Notes under the pieces: generated by a model
What the model was told of the DNA's origin: nothing
Database searches by the model: none
The model's input: the letters and a program-made list of their open reading frames with translations, nothing else
NCBI RefSeq assembly: GCF_004365705.1
Contig: NZ_SOBN01000001.1
Span: forward strand, 1,240,001-1,304,000
DNA: 64,000 nucleotides
DNA from: Streptomyces sp. 846.5
GTDB taxonomy: Bacteria; Actinomycetota; Actinomycetes; Streptomycetales; Streptomycetaceae
Direction: 5' to 3'
Position numbers and translations under genes: made by a program
In this document: in pieces, positions 37,970 through 47,776 of the stretch
How positions within the stretch are numbered: position 1 is the stretch's first letter
Layout of the letters: the number at the start of each line of letters is the position of its first letter

Positions 37970-38302
37970 GTGACCCGGCCCGCCCCCGCCGTCGAAGCCA
38001 TCCGCTCCCGTTACGCCGCCGGTGACACCGACCGGTGGGAGTCGGCGGACATCGCCGTCCTGCTGGCCGAGGTCGACCGACTGCACGCCCAGCTGGCCGG
38101 CGGCACCGTCGAGTACGCCGTACAGGCCGTCATCGACGGACAGCCACGGGAGATGGTCGAGTACGGCACCGAACGCGACGCCCTGGAAATCCGGCTCGAA
38201 CAGCACCGCGACGAGCAACTGACCGACTACCGGCTGGTGGTGCTGACCCGTCACATCGTCCGCACCGAATGGATCGAACAGCCCGACCCCGCAGAGATCT
38301 GA
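37970..38302 (+). CDS. hypothetical protein, divergent from the small-paralog array
   Basis: A 110-residue unknown protein starting at GTG 37970 with AAGGAG 8 nt upstream. It looks all-helix at first (AVEAIRSRYAAG, SADIAVLLAEVDRLHAQL), then has two beta-like segments (VEYAVQAVIDG, YRLVVLTRHIVRTEWIEQ) joined by an acidic helix. No Cys and no membrane segment. It shares its upstream region with the five-gene array and may be co-regulated with it. Confidence 0.6.
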   Translation: MTRPAPAVEAIRSRYAAGDTDRWESADIAVLLAEVDRLHAQLAGGTVEYAVQAVIDGQPREMVEYGTERDALEIRLEQHRDEQLTDYRLVVLTRHIVRTEWIEQPDPAEI

Positions 38303-38475
38303 GGGCTTCGGGCCTCGCCCGTAAGAATCTGCGGTGTCTCCGCGCGTGGAACGTGTCTTCCGCTGTCCTCGCGGCTTCCGGCCTGAGAGCATACGGCTCC
38401 AGAAGTACCAGTCCGTCCGCATAGCCGCCGCTGCGTGGGCAGGCGACAAGGAGACGACTGTGGAAAGGAACTGAC

Positions 38476-38769
38476 ATGCCGTCCGTGACCATGCGCCGGA
38501 AGCGTCCGGTTACCGTCCGCACGCTCCTGTGGACCGGCCTCAACCAGGAGGAGATGCGGGAGTTCTGCGGCGGCGCGTTTCGCGTCATCGTGCCGAAGGG
38601 CCCGAGCCAGGACTCCAGGATCACCGCCGAGGTCTTCGACGAACTGCACTCGACCTGGGTCGGGGTCTACACGGGACACCATGTGGTCCGTGGCGTCCGG
38701 GGCGAGTTCTACCCGATCGACGAGGCCGTTCTCAACGAGACCTACGAGCCGGCGGACTCCGACGCGTGA
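38476..38769 (+). CDS. small protein resembling phage-encoded proteins
   Basis: A 97-residue protein: VRTLLWTGLNQEEMREFCGG, a central EVFDELHSTWVGVYTGHHVVRGVRGEFYP (positions about 54-82) and the end IDEAVLNETYEPAD. The G-x-W/H-V-V-R-G-x-x-G-E-F-Y-P segment with a following Y-E is one I associate with small proteins of actinobacteriophages and their hosts. Function unknown. ATG 38476 with AAAGGA upstream. It lies in a stretch of small unknown genes between core metabolic genes, consistent with a remnant of transferred DNA. Confidence 0.6.
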   Translation: MPSVTMRRKRPVTVRTLLWTGLNQEEMREFCGGAFRVIVPKGPSQDSRITAEVFDELHSTWVGVYTGHHVVRGVRGEFYPIDEAVLNETYEPADSDA

Positions 38770-38865
38770 GTGCCCGGGCCGTGCCACATTACCCCCAGGT
38801 GACGGATGCCGGGTCACGACCCCCCGAATGCGGGATCCGGGGGCGGGACGCCCTACGCTGAGGCC

Positions 38866-39795
38866 ATGTCAGATCCTCAACTGATCCGTATCGGGGCGCG
38901 CTCCTCCCCGATGTCGCTGGCCCAGGTGGCGCGGGTACGGGCCGAACTGGCCGCCGAGCACCCCGGGATCGCCACCGAGGTGGTGCCGTTCACGACCTCG
39001 GGCGACCGCTGGTCCGGCGCGCTGGTGGACCTCGGCGGCAAGGGCGCCTTCACCCGGGAGCTGGACGAGGCACTGCTCGCCGGGAGCATCGACCTGGCCG
39101 TGCACTGCGTCAAGGACGTGCCCGGGGACCGGCCGGTTCCGGCCGGAACCGTGTTCGCCGCCTACCTGAAGCGCGACGACCTGCGGGACGCCCTGGTCCA
39201 CCCCGGTGGGCTGACCCTGGACCAGCTTCCCGCCGGGAGCCGGATCGGCACCTCGTCCGTCCGCCGGGTGGCCCAACTCGCGCAGCGCTGGCCCGAGCTG
39301 GAGCCGGTGCCGATCCGCGGCAACGCCAACAGCCGGCTGGCCAAGCTCGACGCCGGTGACGTGGACGCGCTGATGCTGGCCGTCTCCGGCCTGGAGCGGA
39401 TCGGGGCGCAGGACCGGATCACCCAGGTCCTGACGGTGGAGCAGATGATGCCGGCCGTCGGCTCGGGCACGCTCGCCCTGCAGTGCCGCAGCGAGGACGA
39501 GGCCGTGATCGAGGCCGTCGCCGCGCTCAACGACGCGGAGACCTTCCGGCAGACCACCGCCGAGCGGATGCTGCTGCATGTGCTCCAGGGCCACTGCAAC
39601 TCCCCCATCGCCGCCTTCGCGACCACCGAGCACGACGGCAGGCTGTCGCTGCGGGCCCGGGTGTTCAGCGCGGACGGGAAGATCACGCTGGACGCGCACG
39701 AGTGGGACCGCAACGCGCTGGCGCTGGGAACGTCGGTGGCGGCGACGCTGCTGCGCCAGGGCGCGCACGAGGTCATCAACGCCATTCCGCACTGA
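38866..39795 (+). CDS. hemC: hydroxymethylbilane synthase (porphobilinogen deaminase)
   Basis: A 309-residue enzyme. [14 protein letters not shown] at the start, [49 protein letters not shown] and the cofactor-binding Cys in [15 protein letters not shown] are all present. It links four porphobilinogens into hydroxymethylbilane through a dipyrromethane cofactor on that Cys. ATG 38866 gives the usual N-terminus. It stands alone here, away from other hem genes. Confidence 0.95.
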   Translation: MSDPQLIRIGARSSPMSLAQVARVRAELAAEHPGIATEVVPFTTSGDRWSGALVDLGGKGAFTRELDEALLAGSIDLAVHCVKDVPGDRPVPAGTVFAAYLKRDDLRDALVHPGGLTLDQLPAGSRIGTSSVRRVAQLAQRWPELEPVPIRGNANSRLAKLDAGDVDALMLAVSGLERIGAQDRITQVLTVEQMMPAVGSGTLALQCRSEDEAVIEAVAALNDAETFRQTTAERMLLHVLQGHCNSPIAAFATTEHDGRLSLRARVFSADGKITLDAHEWDRNALALGTSVAATLLRQGAHEVINAIPH

Positions 39796-39810
39796 GGGAT
39801 CCGTTGCGCG

Positions 39811-40140
39811 TCAGGACGGGTGGGACTGCCCGCCCTCCACGGTGAGCAGTTCCCCGCCGTCCGGTCCGTGCAGGTCGATCCGGGTCGGCGGGGTGCGGCC
39901 GTGGGCGGTGTAGTGGTCCCGGATCCGGGCCAGCACGCCGGGCAGGGCCGCCTCGGTGTCGGAGGAGACCGGGCCCCGCTGCAGCCAGTGCAGGCACAGG
40001 GTCCAGTCCTCCGGGTCGTCGGGGGCGACGGTCCGCACCGGCTTGGCGGACACGCCGATGGCGTCGAGGGCGTCGAGGATCGCGGCCATGTCGTCCGGGT
40101 CGATTCGCCCGGGGTCGTCCTCGACCAGTGCTTCGGTCAT
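39811..40140 (-). CDS. hypothetical protein
   Basis: A 109-residue unknown soluble protein from ATG 40140 (MTEALVEDDPGRID; AGGTGGG upstream). Acidic N-terminus with a helical segment DMAAILDALDAIGV, then VRTVAPDDPEDWTLCLHWLQRG, a helix LPGVLARIRDHYTAHG and a terminal strand TRIDLHGPDGGELLTVEGG. No motif recognised. It converges with hemC, 15 bp apart. Confidence 0.6.
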   Translation of the reverse strand: MTEALVEDDPGRIDPDDMAAILDALDAIGVSAKPVRTVAPDDPEDWTLCLHWLQRGPVSSDTEAALPGVLARIRDHYTAHGRTPPTRIDLHGPDGGELLTVEGGQSHPS

Positions 40141-40203
40141 GGTGCCCACCTACCCCGCCTCCGGCGTCACATGCGCACCAGCACCAGCCTCAGCGGCTGA
40201 ACC

Positions 40204-40590
40204 TCAGTGGCCGAAGATGCGCACCCCGCGGTTGCGGCGCTTGGTCAGCACCACCGGCATGGTCGCGGTGTCGCCGTCGCTCGGCTCCGTGGCGGTGCCG
40301 GTGCCGGCCGGGACGGTCTTCGCGGTGGCCTTGCGCTCGCGACGGGCGGCGCGCAGTTCGGCGTTGCGGCGGCGCTCGCGGCGGGCGCCGGCCGTGGCCA
40401 TCACCAGGGCTGCGCAGAAGACCAGTGTCAGCGCCATTCCGGCGAGGAATGCGCCCAGCGTGTTGACGGTGGCGAGATGGTGGTCGAAGAGGGTGGCCGA
40501 GTACTGCGGCCCCCCGTCGAGGTTGTCGGCGATCAGCACCGTGGCGAAGGCGATCGTTCCGCCCATGAGCAGCAGTCCGAGCAGCAGCAT
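40204..40590 (-). CDS. small two-helix membrane protein
   Basis: A 128-residue protein from ATG 40590. Two transmembrane segments, about 1-20 (LLLGLLLMGGTIAFATVLIA) and 42-65 (TLGAFLAGMALTLVFCAALVMATA), are followed by a strongly basic, probably cytoplasmic segment (RRERRRNAELRAARRERK) and a Thr-rich tail ending in basic residues. It resembles small actinobacterial membrane proteins of unknown function related in layout to DUF1049/LapA-like proteins. Confidence 0.65.
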   Translation of the reverse strand: MLLLGLLLMGGTIAFATVLIADNLDGGPQYSATLFDHHLATVNTLGAFLAGMALTLVFCAALVMATAGARRERRRNAELRAARRERKATAKTVPAGTGTATEPSDGDTATMPVVLTKRRNRGVRIFGH

Positions 40591-40695
40591 GTCACACCTC
40601 ATAGGTCCGGTTGGCGTCTGCTGCTGCGCGTACCCGGGATGCCGCCGCGCTAACGCGGATCAGGCCTCATGCCCCTGCCACAGTGTGACGGAACG

Positions 40696-41685
40696 TCAGA
40701 GCAGCCCGTGCACGCGGGCGCTGAGGCGGGTGAGACCCAGCAGCGCGTCGATGCTCGGGGTGGGCACGCCCAGCAGGCCGCCGATCTCGCGCACCGAGCC
40801 GACCAGGGCGTCGAGTTCGAGCCTGCGCCCGGCCTGGGCGTCCTGGAGCATGGAGGTCCGGGCGACGCCGAGCTTGCGGGTGACCTGGCTGCGGTCCTCG
40901 GGGGTCTGGTCGACGGGGCAGCCGATGCGGGCGCCGATCTCGGCGGCCTCCCGCATCGCGGCATGGCAGAAGCCCATGACCAGCTCGTCGTCGAGGATGA
41001 GGTCGCCGGTCGCGCCGGTGAGGGCGGAGACCGGGTTCATCGTCATATTGCCCCAGAGCTTGAACCAGACGTCCTTCTGGATGCCGGTGGACACGGTCGC
41101 GTCCACGTCCGCGCCGCGCAGCAGCGAGACGAGCTCCTGCACCCGGGCCGACCGGGTGGTGTCGGGCTCGCCGAGGATAAGCCCGGCGCCCTTGTGGTGG
41201 TGCACCAGGCCCGGCTCGGGGGTGCTGCTACTGATGTGGACCACGCAGCCGACGACATTGCCGACGGGGATCGCGGCGGCTATCCGGCCGCCCGGGTCGA
41301 CCGTGTCCAGGTGCCGGCCCTCGCAGGGGCCGCCGAAGCCCTCGAAGAACCACCAGGGGACGCCGTTGAGGGCGGTGACCACCGCGGTCTCCGGTCCGAC
41401 GAGGTGGGCGAGGCTGTCCAGGGCCGAGGGCACCGCATGCGCCTTGACGGCGAGGACCACCACGTCCTGGACGCCGAGCTCGGCGGCGTCGTCGGTGGCC
41501 CGGACCGGCGCGGAGGCGACGGTGGCGCCGCCGGGCGTCTCCGCGGACTCCAGCCGCCAGCCGTGCCGACGCAACGAGGCCAGCGTCGCCCCGCGGGCGA
41601 CCGCCGAGGTCTCCACGCCCGCGAGGGCGAGCCTCGCCCCGATGAACCCGCCGACCGCCCCGGCCCCCAGCACACAGATCCGCAT
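40696..41685 (-). CDS. 2-dehydropantoate 2-reductase family protein
   Basis: A 329-residue ApbA/PanE-like reductase. Rossmann motif RICVLGAGAVGGFIGARLALAG, then VVVLAVKAHAV, TALNGVPWWFF, KDVWFKLWGNMTMNPVSALTG (with the catalytic Lys) and TSMLQDAQAGRRLELDALVG. It would reduce ketopantoate to pantoate with NADPH in coenzyme A synthesis, though paralogs act on other 2-keto acids. ATG 41685, 34 nt after the HipA-like gene on the same strand. Not next to other pan genes, so the symbol panE is withheld. Confidence 0.85.
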   Translation of the reverse strand: MRICVLGAGAVGGFIGARLALAGVETSAVARGATLASLRRHGWRLESAETPGGATVASAPVRATDDAAELGVQDVVVLAVKAHAVPSALDSLAHLVGPETAVVTALNGVPWWFFEGFGGPCEGRHLDTVDPGGRIAAAIPVGNVVGCVVHISSSTPEPGLVHHHKGAGLILGEPDTTRSARVQELVSLLRGADVDATVSTGIQKDVWFKLWGNMTMNPVSALTGATGDLILDDELVMGFCHAAMREAAEIGARIGCPVDQTPEDRSQVTRKLGVARTSMLQDAQAGRRLELDALVGSVREIGGLLGVPTPSIDALLGLTRLSARVHGLL

Positions 41686-41719
41686 GGGGCTGACCGTACC
41701 CCGCGGGTGTCGGCCCGGG

Positions 41720-42700
41720 TCAACCCCGCACGTGCTGCAGCCAGGCGGGGCGTCCGGCCAGCGTCGCCGCCGTCCGCCTCGCCTCGCGCTCGGCCAGCTC
41801 CTCGGGGGTGGCGAAGCAGTCCGGCAGCCACTCGGCGGAGCGGCCCGCGCGGGCGGCGAGGTGGCTGACATAGGCCTCGCGCTGCACCTCGGGGGTGTCC
41901 AGGCCCGGCTCGGGCTCCAGCCACTCGTCCGGCACCAGTGCGGTCACCTCCCGCAGCAGCTCGACGGTGACCAGCGGCGCCAGCGCCCGGTCCGCCCCGG
42001 CTACGTCGGGGGCGTAGCCGCCGAGGGCGTGCTCGGACATCGGGTACTTCTTCCCGATCGCCTCCGGTGCGGCCGACCAGCGGTGGTGGAAGATCAGCGC
42101 GGCGCCGTGGTCGATCAGCCACAGCCGCCGGTGCCACACCATCAGGTTGGGGCTGTGCACGGTGCGGTCGACATTGCCCATCAGGGCGTCGAACCAGACG
42201 ATCCGCCCGGCCTCGGCCGGCGACATGTCGACGTCCCTGACGACCTTGGGCGCGAAGTCGCGGGCGCCCGGCAGGTAGTCCATGCCGAGGTTCAGCCCGG
42301 CGCTGGCCCGCAGCAGGTCCTGCACCTCGGGGTCCGGCTCGTGCGCGGCCACCTCCGGGTCGAACCTGACCAGCACCATCTCCGGGACCGGCAGGCCCAG
42401 GCGTCGTCCCAGCTCAGCGGTGATGACCTCGGCGACCAGGGCCTTGCGGCCCTGTGCGGCGCCGGAGAACTTCACCACGTAGGTGCCCAGGTCGTCGGTC
42501 TCGACGACGCCCGGGAGCGAGCCGCCGGCGCGCAGCGGCTCCAGGTAGTGCAGGGCCGTCACCTCGGTCAGTCCGGTACTCGCCCGCACCCGCTCCACCT
42601 CTCGTCCGCCCCCCGGCCCGGCGAGCATCGGGGCTGCCCAGCCGCCGCCCAGCATCAGCTCCACCATCCGCCACTGCGCCTCCCCCAGCAGGTCAACCAT
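41720..42700 (-). CDS. HipA-like kinase-fold protein
   Basis: A 326-residue protein with a HipA-like fold. GTYVVKFSGAAQGRKALVAEVITAELGRRLGLPVPE holds the ATP-binding Lys region (positions about 74-110). FDALMGNVDRTVHSPNLMVWHRRLWLIDHGAAL contains the catalytic-loop N-x-D-R and the Asp of the metal-binding DHG, as in HipA (NxDRH and IPxYD). It is the short, single-domain form without the N-terminal HipA dimer domain. No HipB-type antitoxin gene is adjacent; instead a MarR-type gene overlaps its 5' end by 8 bp. Whether it phosphorylates a tRNA synthetase or another target is unknown. Confidence 0.75.
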   Translation of the reverse strand: MVDLLGEAQWRMVELMLGGGWAAPMLAGPGGGREVERVRASTGLTEVTALHYLEPLRAGGSLPGVVETDDLGTYVVKFSGAAQGRKALVAEVITAELGRRLGLPVPEMVLVRFDPEVAAHEPDPEVQDLLRASAGLNLGMDYLPGARDFAPKVVRDVDMSPAEAGRIVWFDALMGNVDRTVHSPNLMVWHRRLWLIDHGAALIFHHRWSAAPEAIGKKYPMSEHALGGYAPDVAGADRALAPLVTVELLREVTALVPDEWLEPEPGLDTPEVQREAYVSHLAARAGRSAEWLPDCFATPEELAEREARRTAATLAGRPAWLQHVRG

Positions 42701-43190
42701 GCCGGTCGGCCGCCGATTCCGGCCGTCTGCCGGACCTGCCCACCCTGGCGGCACCGGCACCGGCGTCGCCCTCCAGTGCGTCCAGCAGGGCCACCAGCGT
42801 GGCCAGCCCGCCGCCGTCCCAGACCTCGCCGGTGAAGACGTCTTCGGCGATCCCGGCCGCGGTCTGTTCCATCTCGTCCAGCCGCTTCCGCCCGGTGGGC
42901 GTCAGCGCCGCATAGGCCACCCGGGCGTCACGGGGGTCGGGCTCCCGGACGACCAGACCGATCCGCTCCAGCGGGATCAGGCCACGGGTGACGCCGGACG
43001 CGGACAGCCCCAGCGCCTGGGCCAGGTCCACCCGGCGCAACCGGCCGCCCTCCGCCTGCCCGAGGCAGCGCAGCACCGCGAGGTCGGCGAAGCTGACGCC
43101 GTGCAGCCCGGAGAGCCGGGCGTCGAACCGCTTGACCAGCGCCGCCTGGGCGCGGACCAGGCGCAGCGACGTCTCAAGTGCCTCACTCAT
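42693..43190 (-). CDS. MarR-family transcriptional regulator
   Basis: A 165-residue winged-helix regulator: a long N-terminal helix LRLVRAQAALVKRFDARL, then FADLAVLRCLGQAEGGRLRRVDLAQALGLSASGVTRGLIPLERIGLVVREPDPRDARVAYAALTPTGRKRLDE (about 33-105), the standard MarR wHTH with its D-x-R wing. The C-terminal helix closes the dimer. The start is ATG 43190. It overlaps the HipA-like gene by 8 bp and is probably co-transcribed with it. Confidence 0.88.
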   Translation of the reverse strand: MSEALETSLRLVRAQAALVKRFDARLSGLHGVSFADLAVLRCLGQAEGGRLRRVDLAQALGLSASGVTRGLIPLERIGLVVREPDPRDARVAYAALTPTGRKRLDEMEQTAAGIAEDVFTGEVWDGGGLATLVALLDALEGDAGAGAARVGRSGRRPESAADRHG

Positions 43191-43251
43191 AGGGTCAAGG
43201 TAGCAGAAGCTTGAGCACTCAAGCATTGGCGCAGTACCGTGCTCAGTCCTG

Positions 43252-44175
43252 TCAGTGGGTACTAACGGCTCCCGGACGGCCGCCCACCGCGACCACCGCC
43301 GCCGCCCCCAGCCGGCAGCCCACCGCCGCTGCCTCCGGCAATGAGCCGCCCGCCAGCAGCGCGGCGAGCAGGCCGCCGGCGAAGGCGTCACCGGCGCCGG
43401 TGGAGTCCAGCGGGACGACCTCGGGGGCCGGGACCGGGCCGAGCAGGGCACCGCCCTCGGCCAGCAGCGCACCGGCGGCGCCCAGCTTCAGGGCCACCCG
43501 GCAGCCGCAGTGGGCGCTGAGCGCCCGCGCCGCGGCGGCCGGGTCGGCCTGACCGGTCAGCACCCGGGCCTCGTCCAGATTGGGCAGCAGCAGGTCGACG
43601 CCACTGAACAGGACGCCGCCGAGCAGGGCGAGGAAGCGTTCCGCGCCGAACTCGCGCAGAAAGCCGCTGGACGCCGGGTCGACGCTGACGCCGATCCCCC
43701 GCGCGCGGGCCGCCCGCACCGCGACCACCGCGAGCTCCCGGCCCTCCGCGCCGAACAGCAGATAGCCCGAGAGGTGCAGTCGGCCGACCCCGTCCAGCAG
43801 CGAATCCTCCCAGTCGGACGGGCCCAGCGCGCCGCTGGCGCCGCGGTCGGTCACAAAGGTCCGCTCCCCCGCGCCGTCCACCAGGTCGATGACCACCGCC
43901 GTCGGCCGGTCCGGGTCCACCCGCAGCCAGGTCTCCACGCCGCCGCGGGCCAGCGCCTCGCGGTGCCAGTCGGCCGAGTCGGCCCCGACCCGCGCCAGCA
44001 GCCGCACCCGCGCCCCGGCGTGGGCGGCCCAGGCCGCCGTGTTGGCGGCGGAGCCGCCGGGGCGGACCGCGATCCGCGCGGCGGTGTCGGTGTCCGGGGT
44101 GAGCGGCTTGGCGTGCAGCGCGACCACATCGGTGACCAGGTCGCCCACCACCAGCAGGGACCGACTCGGCGTCAT
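43252..44175 (-). CDS. psuK: PfkB-family kinase, probable pseudouridine kinase
   Basis: A 307-residue ribokinase-family sugar kinase. LLVVGDLVTDVVAL at the start, RPGGSAANTAAWAAHAG (first PfkB signature), LLLPNLDEARVLTG and the catalytic second signature VVPLDSTGAGDAFAGGLLAALL, with the catalytic Asp in GAGDAF. The start ATG 44175 is 11 nt after the stop of psuG, so the two form an operon. That context points to pseudouridine as substrate, which is phosphorylated to pseudouridine 5'-phosphate for PsuG. From the kinase sequence alone adenosine or ribose would be equally possible. Confidence 0.8.
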   Translation of the reverse strand: MTPSRSLLVVGDLVTDVVALHAKPLTPDTDTAARIAVRPGGSAANTAAWAAHAGARVRLLARVGADSADWHREALARGGVETWLRVDPDRPTAVVIDLVDGAGERTFVTDRGASGALGPSDWEDSLLDGVGRLHLSGYLLFGAEGRELAVVAVRAARARGIGVSVDPASSGFLREFGAERFLALLGGVLFSGVDLLLPNLDEARVLTGQADPAAAARALSAHCGCRVALKLGAAGALLAEGGALLGPVPAPEVVPLDSTGAGDAFAGGLLAALLAGGSLPEAAAVGCRLGAAAVVAVGGRPGAVSTH

Positions 44176-44186
44176 CTCACCTGCGG

Positions 44187-45113
44187 TCAACTGAGCGCCG
44201 CGTGGCTGCGGGCGATCTGCGCCGCCAGGGCGACGTTGCCGCGTACCGCGGCGAGGTTGGCCTCCAGCGAGGCGCCGTCGGTGTGCTCCACCAGGTAGCC
44301 GAGCAGGAAGGGGGTGACCGCCTGGCCGGTGATGCCCTTGCGCTCGGCCGCGCGCAGGGCCTTGGCGAGGACCCGGTCGTGCAGCTCGGGGTCGAGCTGC
44401 TCCGCCTCGGAGACCGGGTTGCCGACGACCAGCGCGGTGAGGTCGGCGCTGAGCTGCCAGCGGGCCCGCATCAGCTGCGCCACCTGCTCCGGGGAGTCCA
44501 GCGTCCAGTCGACCGGCAATCCGGAGCTGCGCAGGTAGAAGCCGGGGAACTCGGCGGTCCGGTAGCCGACCACGCCCACGTTCAGCGTCTCCAGGCGCTG
44601 CAGCGTCGCCGGGACGTCCAGGATGGACTTCACCCCCGCGCACACCACCGTGATCGGCACCCGGGCCAGCAGCCCGAGGTCGGCGGACTCGTCCTGCAGG
44701 GTCACCCAGTCGCGGTGCACGCCGCCGAGGCCGCCGGTGGCGAACACCGCGATCCCGGCCGAGTGGGCCAGGAAGGCCGTCCCGGACACCGTGGTCGCGC
44801 CACTCGCCCCGAGCGCGACCGCGGGGGCCAGATCGCGGAAACCCAGCTTGCGCAGGTCCGGGTCGTTGGCGACCCGCTCCAGCTCGTCCTTGCCGAGCCC
44901 GACCCTGGCCACCCCGTCCAGCACCGCGATGGTGGCCGGGACCGCCCCGGCGGCCCGGACGGTCGCCTCCAGCTCCCGGGCGACCTCCAGGTTCCGCGGA
45001 CGCGGCAGCCCGTGCGAGATGATGGTCGACTCCAGCGCCACCACCGGGCGCCCCCGCTCGACGGCTTTTCGGACCTCGTCGGACAGACGTATCGGGGCGG
45101 GACTGGACGGCAT
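44187..45113 (-). CDS. psuG: pseudouridine-5'-phosphate glycosidase
   Basis: A 308-residue PsuG. The conserved start VVALESTIISHGLPRPRN, GKDELERV, the GASGATTVSGTAFLAHSAGI block, FATGGLGGVHR and VVCAGVKSILDVPATLQRLETLNVGVVGY are diagnostic. It reversibly splits pseudouridine 5'-phosphate to uracil and ribose 5-phosphate. With the following kinase it makes a complete pseudouridine salvage route, recycling modified nucleosides from RNA turnover. Confidence 0.93.
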   Translation of the reverse strand: MPSSPAPIRLSDEVRKAVERGRPVVALESTIISHGLPRPRNLEVARELEATVRAAGAVPATIAVLDGVARVGLGKDELERVANDPDLRKLGFRDLAPAVALGASGATTVSGTAFLAHSAGIAVFATGGLGGVHRDWVTLQDESADLGLLARVPITVVCAGVKSILDVPATLQRLETLNVGVVGYRTAEFPGFYLRSSGLPVDWTLDSPEQVAQLMRARWQLSADLTALVVGNPVSEAEQLDPELHDRVLAKALRAAERKGITGQAVTPFLLGYLVEHTDGASLEANLAAVRGNVALAAQIARSHAALS

Positions 45114-45193
45114 GGGGCCTCCTGGAGCAAGAACGTTCCTGCCCTTGATCCTGTCGCCGACCGCCGCGCCTCAAACCGTCCGGTCCGAACCCA

Positions 45194-45246
45194 CAGCACA
45201 ACGGCGGCCCGCTCCCGGGAGACGGGAACGGGCCGCCGTTGTGCTG
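45194..45246. terminator. strong terminator after pheT
   Basis: A hairpin with arms of about 24 bp starting CAGCACAACGGCGGCCCG, with one C-A mismatch and a 4-nt loop GGAG. It lies 8 bp beyond the pheT stop and before the psuG promoter region. Confidence 0.8.
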
Positions 45247-45253
45247 CCGTGAG

Positions 45254-47776
45254 TCAGCCGCGCGGGCTCGCGCCGGTGCGGGCGACGGCCTCGGCGATGG
45301 CGGCCTCGCGGGCCGCGGTCGCCTCCTCCGCCGTCAGGGTGCGGTCCGTCGCGCGGAAGCGCAGCGCGTAGGCCAGCGACTTCTTGTCCTCGCCGATCTG
45401 CTCGCCGGTGTAGACGTCGAACAGCCGCAGCGACTCCAGCAGCGGTCCGGCGCCGGACCGCAGCGCCTCCTCGACCTCGGCGGCCGGCACGCCGGCGTCC
45501 ACGACCAGGGCGACGTCCTGGGTGGCGACCGGGAAGCCGGAGATCCTCGGGCCCTCGACCTGCCGGGAGCCGTCTGCCGTCAGCAGCTCGATGTCCAGCT
45601 CCATCGCGCAGGTGCGCTCCGGCAGGTGCAGCGCCTTGACGGTGCGCGGGTGCAGCTCGCCCGCGTGGCCGACCAGCCGGTCGCCCACGTAGAGGGCGGC
45701 GCAGCGGCCCGGGTGCCAGGGCGCGTGCTGGTCCTGGCGGACCGTCAGCTCGACCCCGGCGGCTTCCGCCACGGTACGGGCCGACTCGACCGCGTCGGCC
45801 CAGGTCGCGGCGCGGCCCTTGCCCCACCAGCCGTCGGGCTCGCGGTTGCCCGCGAGGACGGTGGCGACCCGGCGCGGCTGGCGCGGCAGCGCAGCGTTGA
45901 GCTGCGCGACCTCCTCGTCGGTGGGACGGCGGTCGACCGGCAGCCGCGGCGCCTTGAACAGCGACTCCGGGTCGGTGCCGTCCACCCGGAAGGCCAGGCC
46001 CTGCTCGAACAGCGCCACGTCCGTCGCGCCCCGGCCGACATTGCGGCGCAGCGCCGCCAGCAGGCCCGGCAGCAGCGTGGTGCGCAGCGACGGCTCCTCG
46101 TCGGAGATCGGGTTGGCCAGCCGCACCGTCTCCCGGCGCGGGTCGTCCGCGTCGAGCCCGAAGGCGTCGAGCACGGCCTCGCCGATGAACGGGTAGTTCA
46201 GCACCTCGACATAGCCGGCCCCGGCCAGCGCCAGACCGCTGCGGCGGCGCAGCCGCTGGGACTCGGTGAGGCCCGTGCCCGCGGGCGGCGTCGGCAGCGT
46301 GGAGGGCAGCTCGGCGTAGCCCTCCAGCCGGATGACCTCCTCGGCGAGGTCGTTGGGGTCGGTCAGGTCGGGCCGCCAGCTCGGCGGGGTGACCACCAGC
46401 ACGTCCCCGCCGACCACGGTGCAGCCGACCTCCTGGAGCCGGCGCACCACGGTTTCGCGGCCGTACTCCTGCCCGGCCACCCGGTCCGGGTGGTCCGCGG
46501 CGATGGTGATGCTGTGCACCGGGTGCGGCGCGGCGATGTCGGTGACCCCGGCCTCGGCGGTGCCGCCGGCGACCAGCACCAGGAGGTCCACGGCGCGCTG
46601 CGCGGCGGCCTTGCCGGCCTCCGGGTCCACGCCGCGCTCGAAGCGCTTGGCGGCCTCGGAGGGCAGCTTGTGGCGGCGCACGCTGCGGGCGATGGCGACC
46701 GGGTCGAAGTGCGCGGCCTCGATGACGACCTCGCTGGTGCCGGTGACCCGGCCGGTCTCCGGGTCCTCGACCGCGGTGGCGATCTCGGTGCCGGCCCCGC
46801 CCATGACCCCGGCCAGGCCGATCGGCCCGGAGTTGTCGCAGATCAGCAGGTCCTCGGCGTCCAGCGTGCGCTCGACGCCGTCCAGGGTGCGCAGCTTCTC
46901 GCCCGCGCGGGCGCGGCGCACGGTGATCGCGCCGTCGATCCGGCTGCGGTCGTAGGCGTGCAGCGGCTGGCCGAGCTCCAGCATCACGTAGTTGGTGATG
47001 TCCACGGCCAGCGAGATCGGGCGCATCCCGGCCTTCTGGATCCGGCGCTGCAGCCACAGCGGGGACAGCGCGGTCGGCTCGATGCCGACGACGCTGCGGG
47101 CCACGAAGCGGTCGCACCCTGCCTGGTCCTCGACCTTGACCAGCGGGCCGTAGGAGTTGGCCGGAGGGACGTCCAGCAGGGCCGGGTCGCTCAGCGGCAG
47201 GCTGTAGGCGATGGCGGCCTCACGGGCGACGCCGCGCACCGACAGGCAGTAGCCGCGGTCGGCGGTGACGGCGATGTCCAGGACCTCGTCCACCAGCTCC
47301 AGCAGCTCGATGGCGTCGGTGCCAGGGACGTACTCGGCCGGCAGCACGATGATGCCGTCATGGTCGTCGCCCATGCCCAGCTCGCGGGCCGAGCAGATCA
47401 TGCCCTCGGAGGTGTGGCCGTAGGTCTGCCGCGCCGAGATCGGGAACGGGCCGGGCAGCACCGCGCCGGGGAGCACCACGACGACCTTGTCGCCGACGGC
47501 GAAGTTGCGGGCGCCGCAGACGATGTTCTGCGGCTCGCCCGTCCCGTTCGCGTCGCCGACGTCGACCTGGCAGTAGCGGATGGGCTTCTTGAAGCCGGTG
47601 AGCTCCTCGATGGCCAGCACCTTGCCGACCACCAGCGGGCCCTTGAGGTCGCCGCCGAGCTGCTCGACGGTCTCGACCTCCAGGCCGGCCCGGACCAGCC
47701 GGTCGGCCACGTCGCGGCCGGTCTCACCTGCGGGCAGGTCGACGTACTCCCGCAGCCAGGAAAGCGGGACGCGCAT
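45254..47776 (-). CDS. pheT: phenylalanyl-tRNA synthetase beta subunit
   Basis: An 840-residue beta chain. [15 protein letters not shown] at the start, the tRNA-binding EMAP-like domain (about 40-155: [23 protein letters not shown]), the B3/B4 editing domain (about 215-400, with [18 protein letters not shown]), B5 (about 405-480), the catalytic-like core with [16 protein letters not shown], and the C-terminal anticodon-binding B8 domain (about 745-838, [16 protein letters not shown]). It forms the alpha2-beta2 enzyme with PheS. Its ATG overlaps the pheS stop by one base (TGATG), so they are coupled. Confidence 0.98.
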   Translation of the reverse strand: MRVPLSWLREYVDLPAGETGRDVADRLVRAGLEVETVEQLGGDLKGPLVVGKVLAIEELTGFKKPIRYCQVDVGDANGTGEPQNIVCGARNFAVGDKVVVVLPGAVLPGPFPISARQTYGHTSEGMICSARELGMGDDHDGIIVLPAEYVPGTDAIELLELVDEVLDIAVTADRGYCLSVRGVAREAAIAYSLPLSDPALLDVPPANSYGPLVKVEDQAGCDRFVARSVVGIEPTALSPLWLQRRIQKAGMRPISLAVDITNYVMLELGQPLHAYDRSRIDGAITVRRARAGEKLRTLDGVERTLDAEDLLICDNSGPIGLAGVMGGAGTEIATAVEDPETGRVTGTSEVVIEAAHFDPVAIARSVRRHKLPSEAAKRFERGVDPEAGKAAAQRAVDLLVLVAGGTAEAGVTDIAAPHPVHSITIAADHPDRVAGQEYGRETVVRRLQEVGCTVVGGDVLVVTPPSWRPDLTDPNDLAEEVIRLEGYAELPSTLPTPPAGTGLTESQRLRRRSGLALAGAGYVEVLNYPFIGEAVLDAFGLDADDPRRETVRLANPISDEEPSLRTTLLPGLLAALRRNVGRGATDVALFEQGLAFRVDGTDPESLFKAPRLPVDRRPTDEEVAQLNAALPRQPRRVATVLAGNREPDGWWGKGRAATWADAVESARTVAEAAGVELTVRQDQHAPWHPGRCAALYVGDRLVGHAGELHPRTVKALHLPERTCAMELDIELLTADGSRQVEGPRISGFPVATQDVALVVDAGVPAAEVEEALRSGAGPLLESLRLFDVYTGEQIGEDKKSLAYALRFRATDRTLTAEEATAAREAAIAEAVARTGASPRG

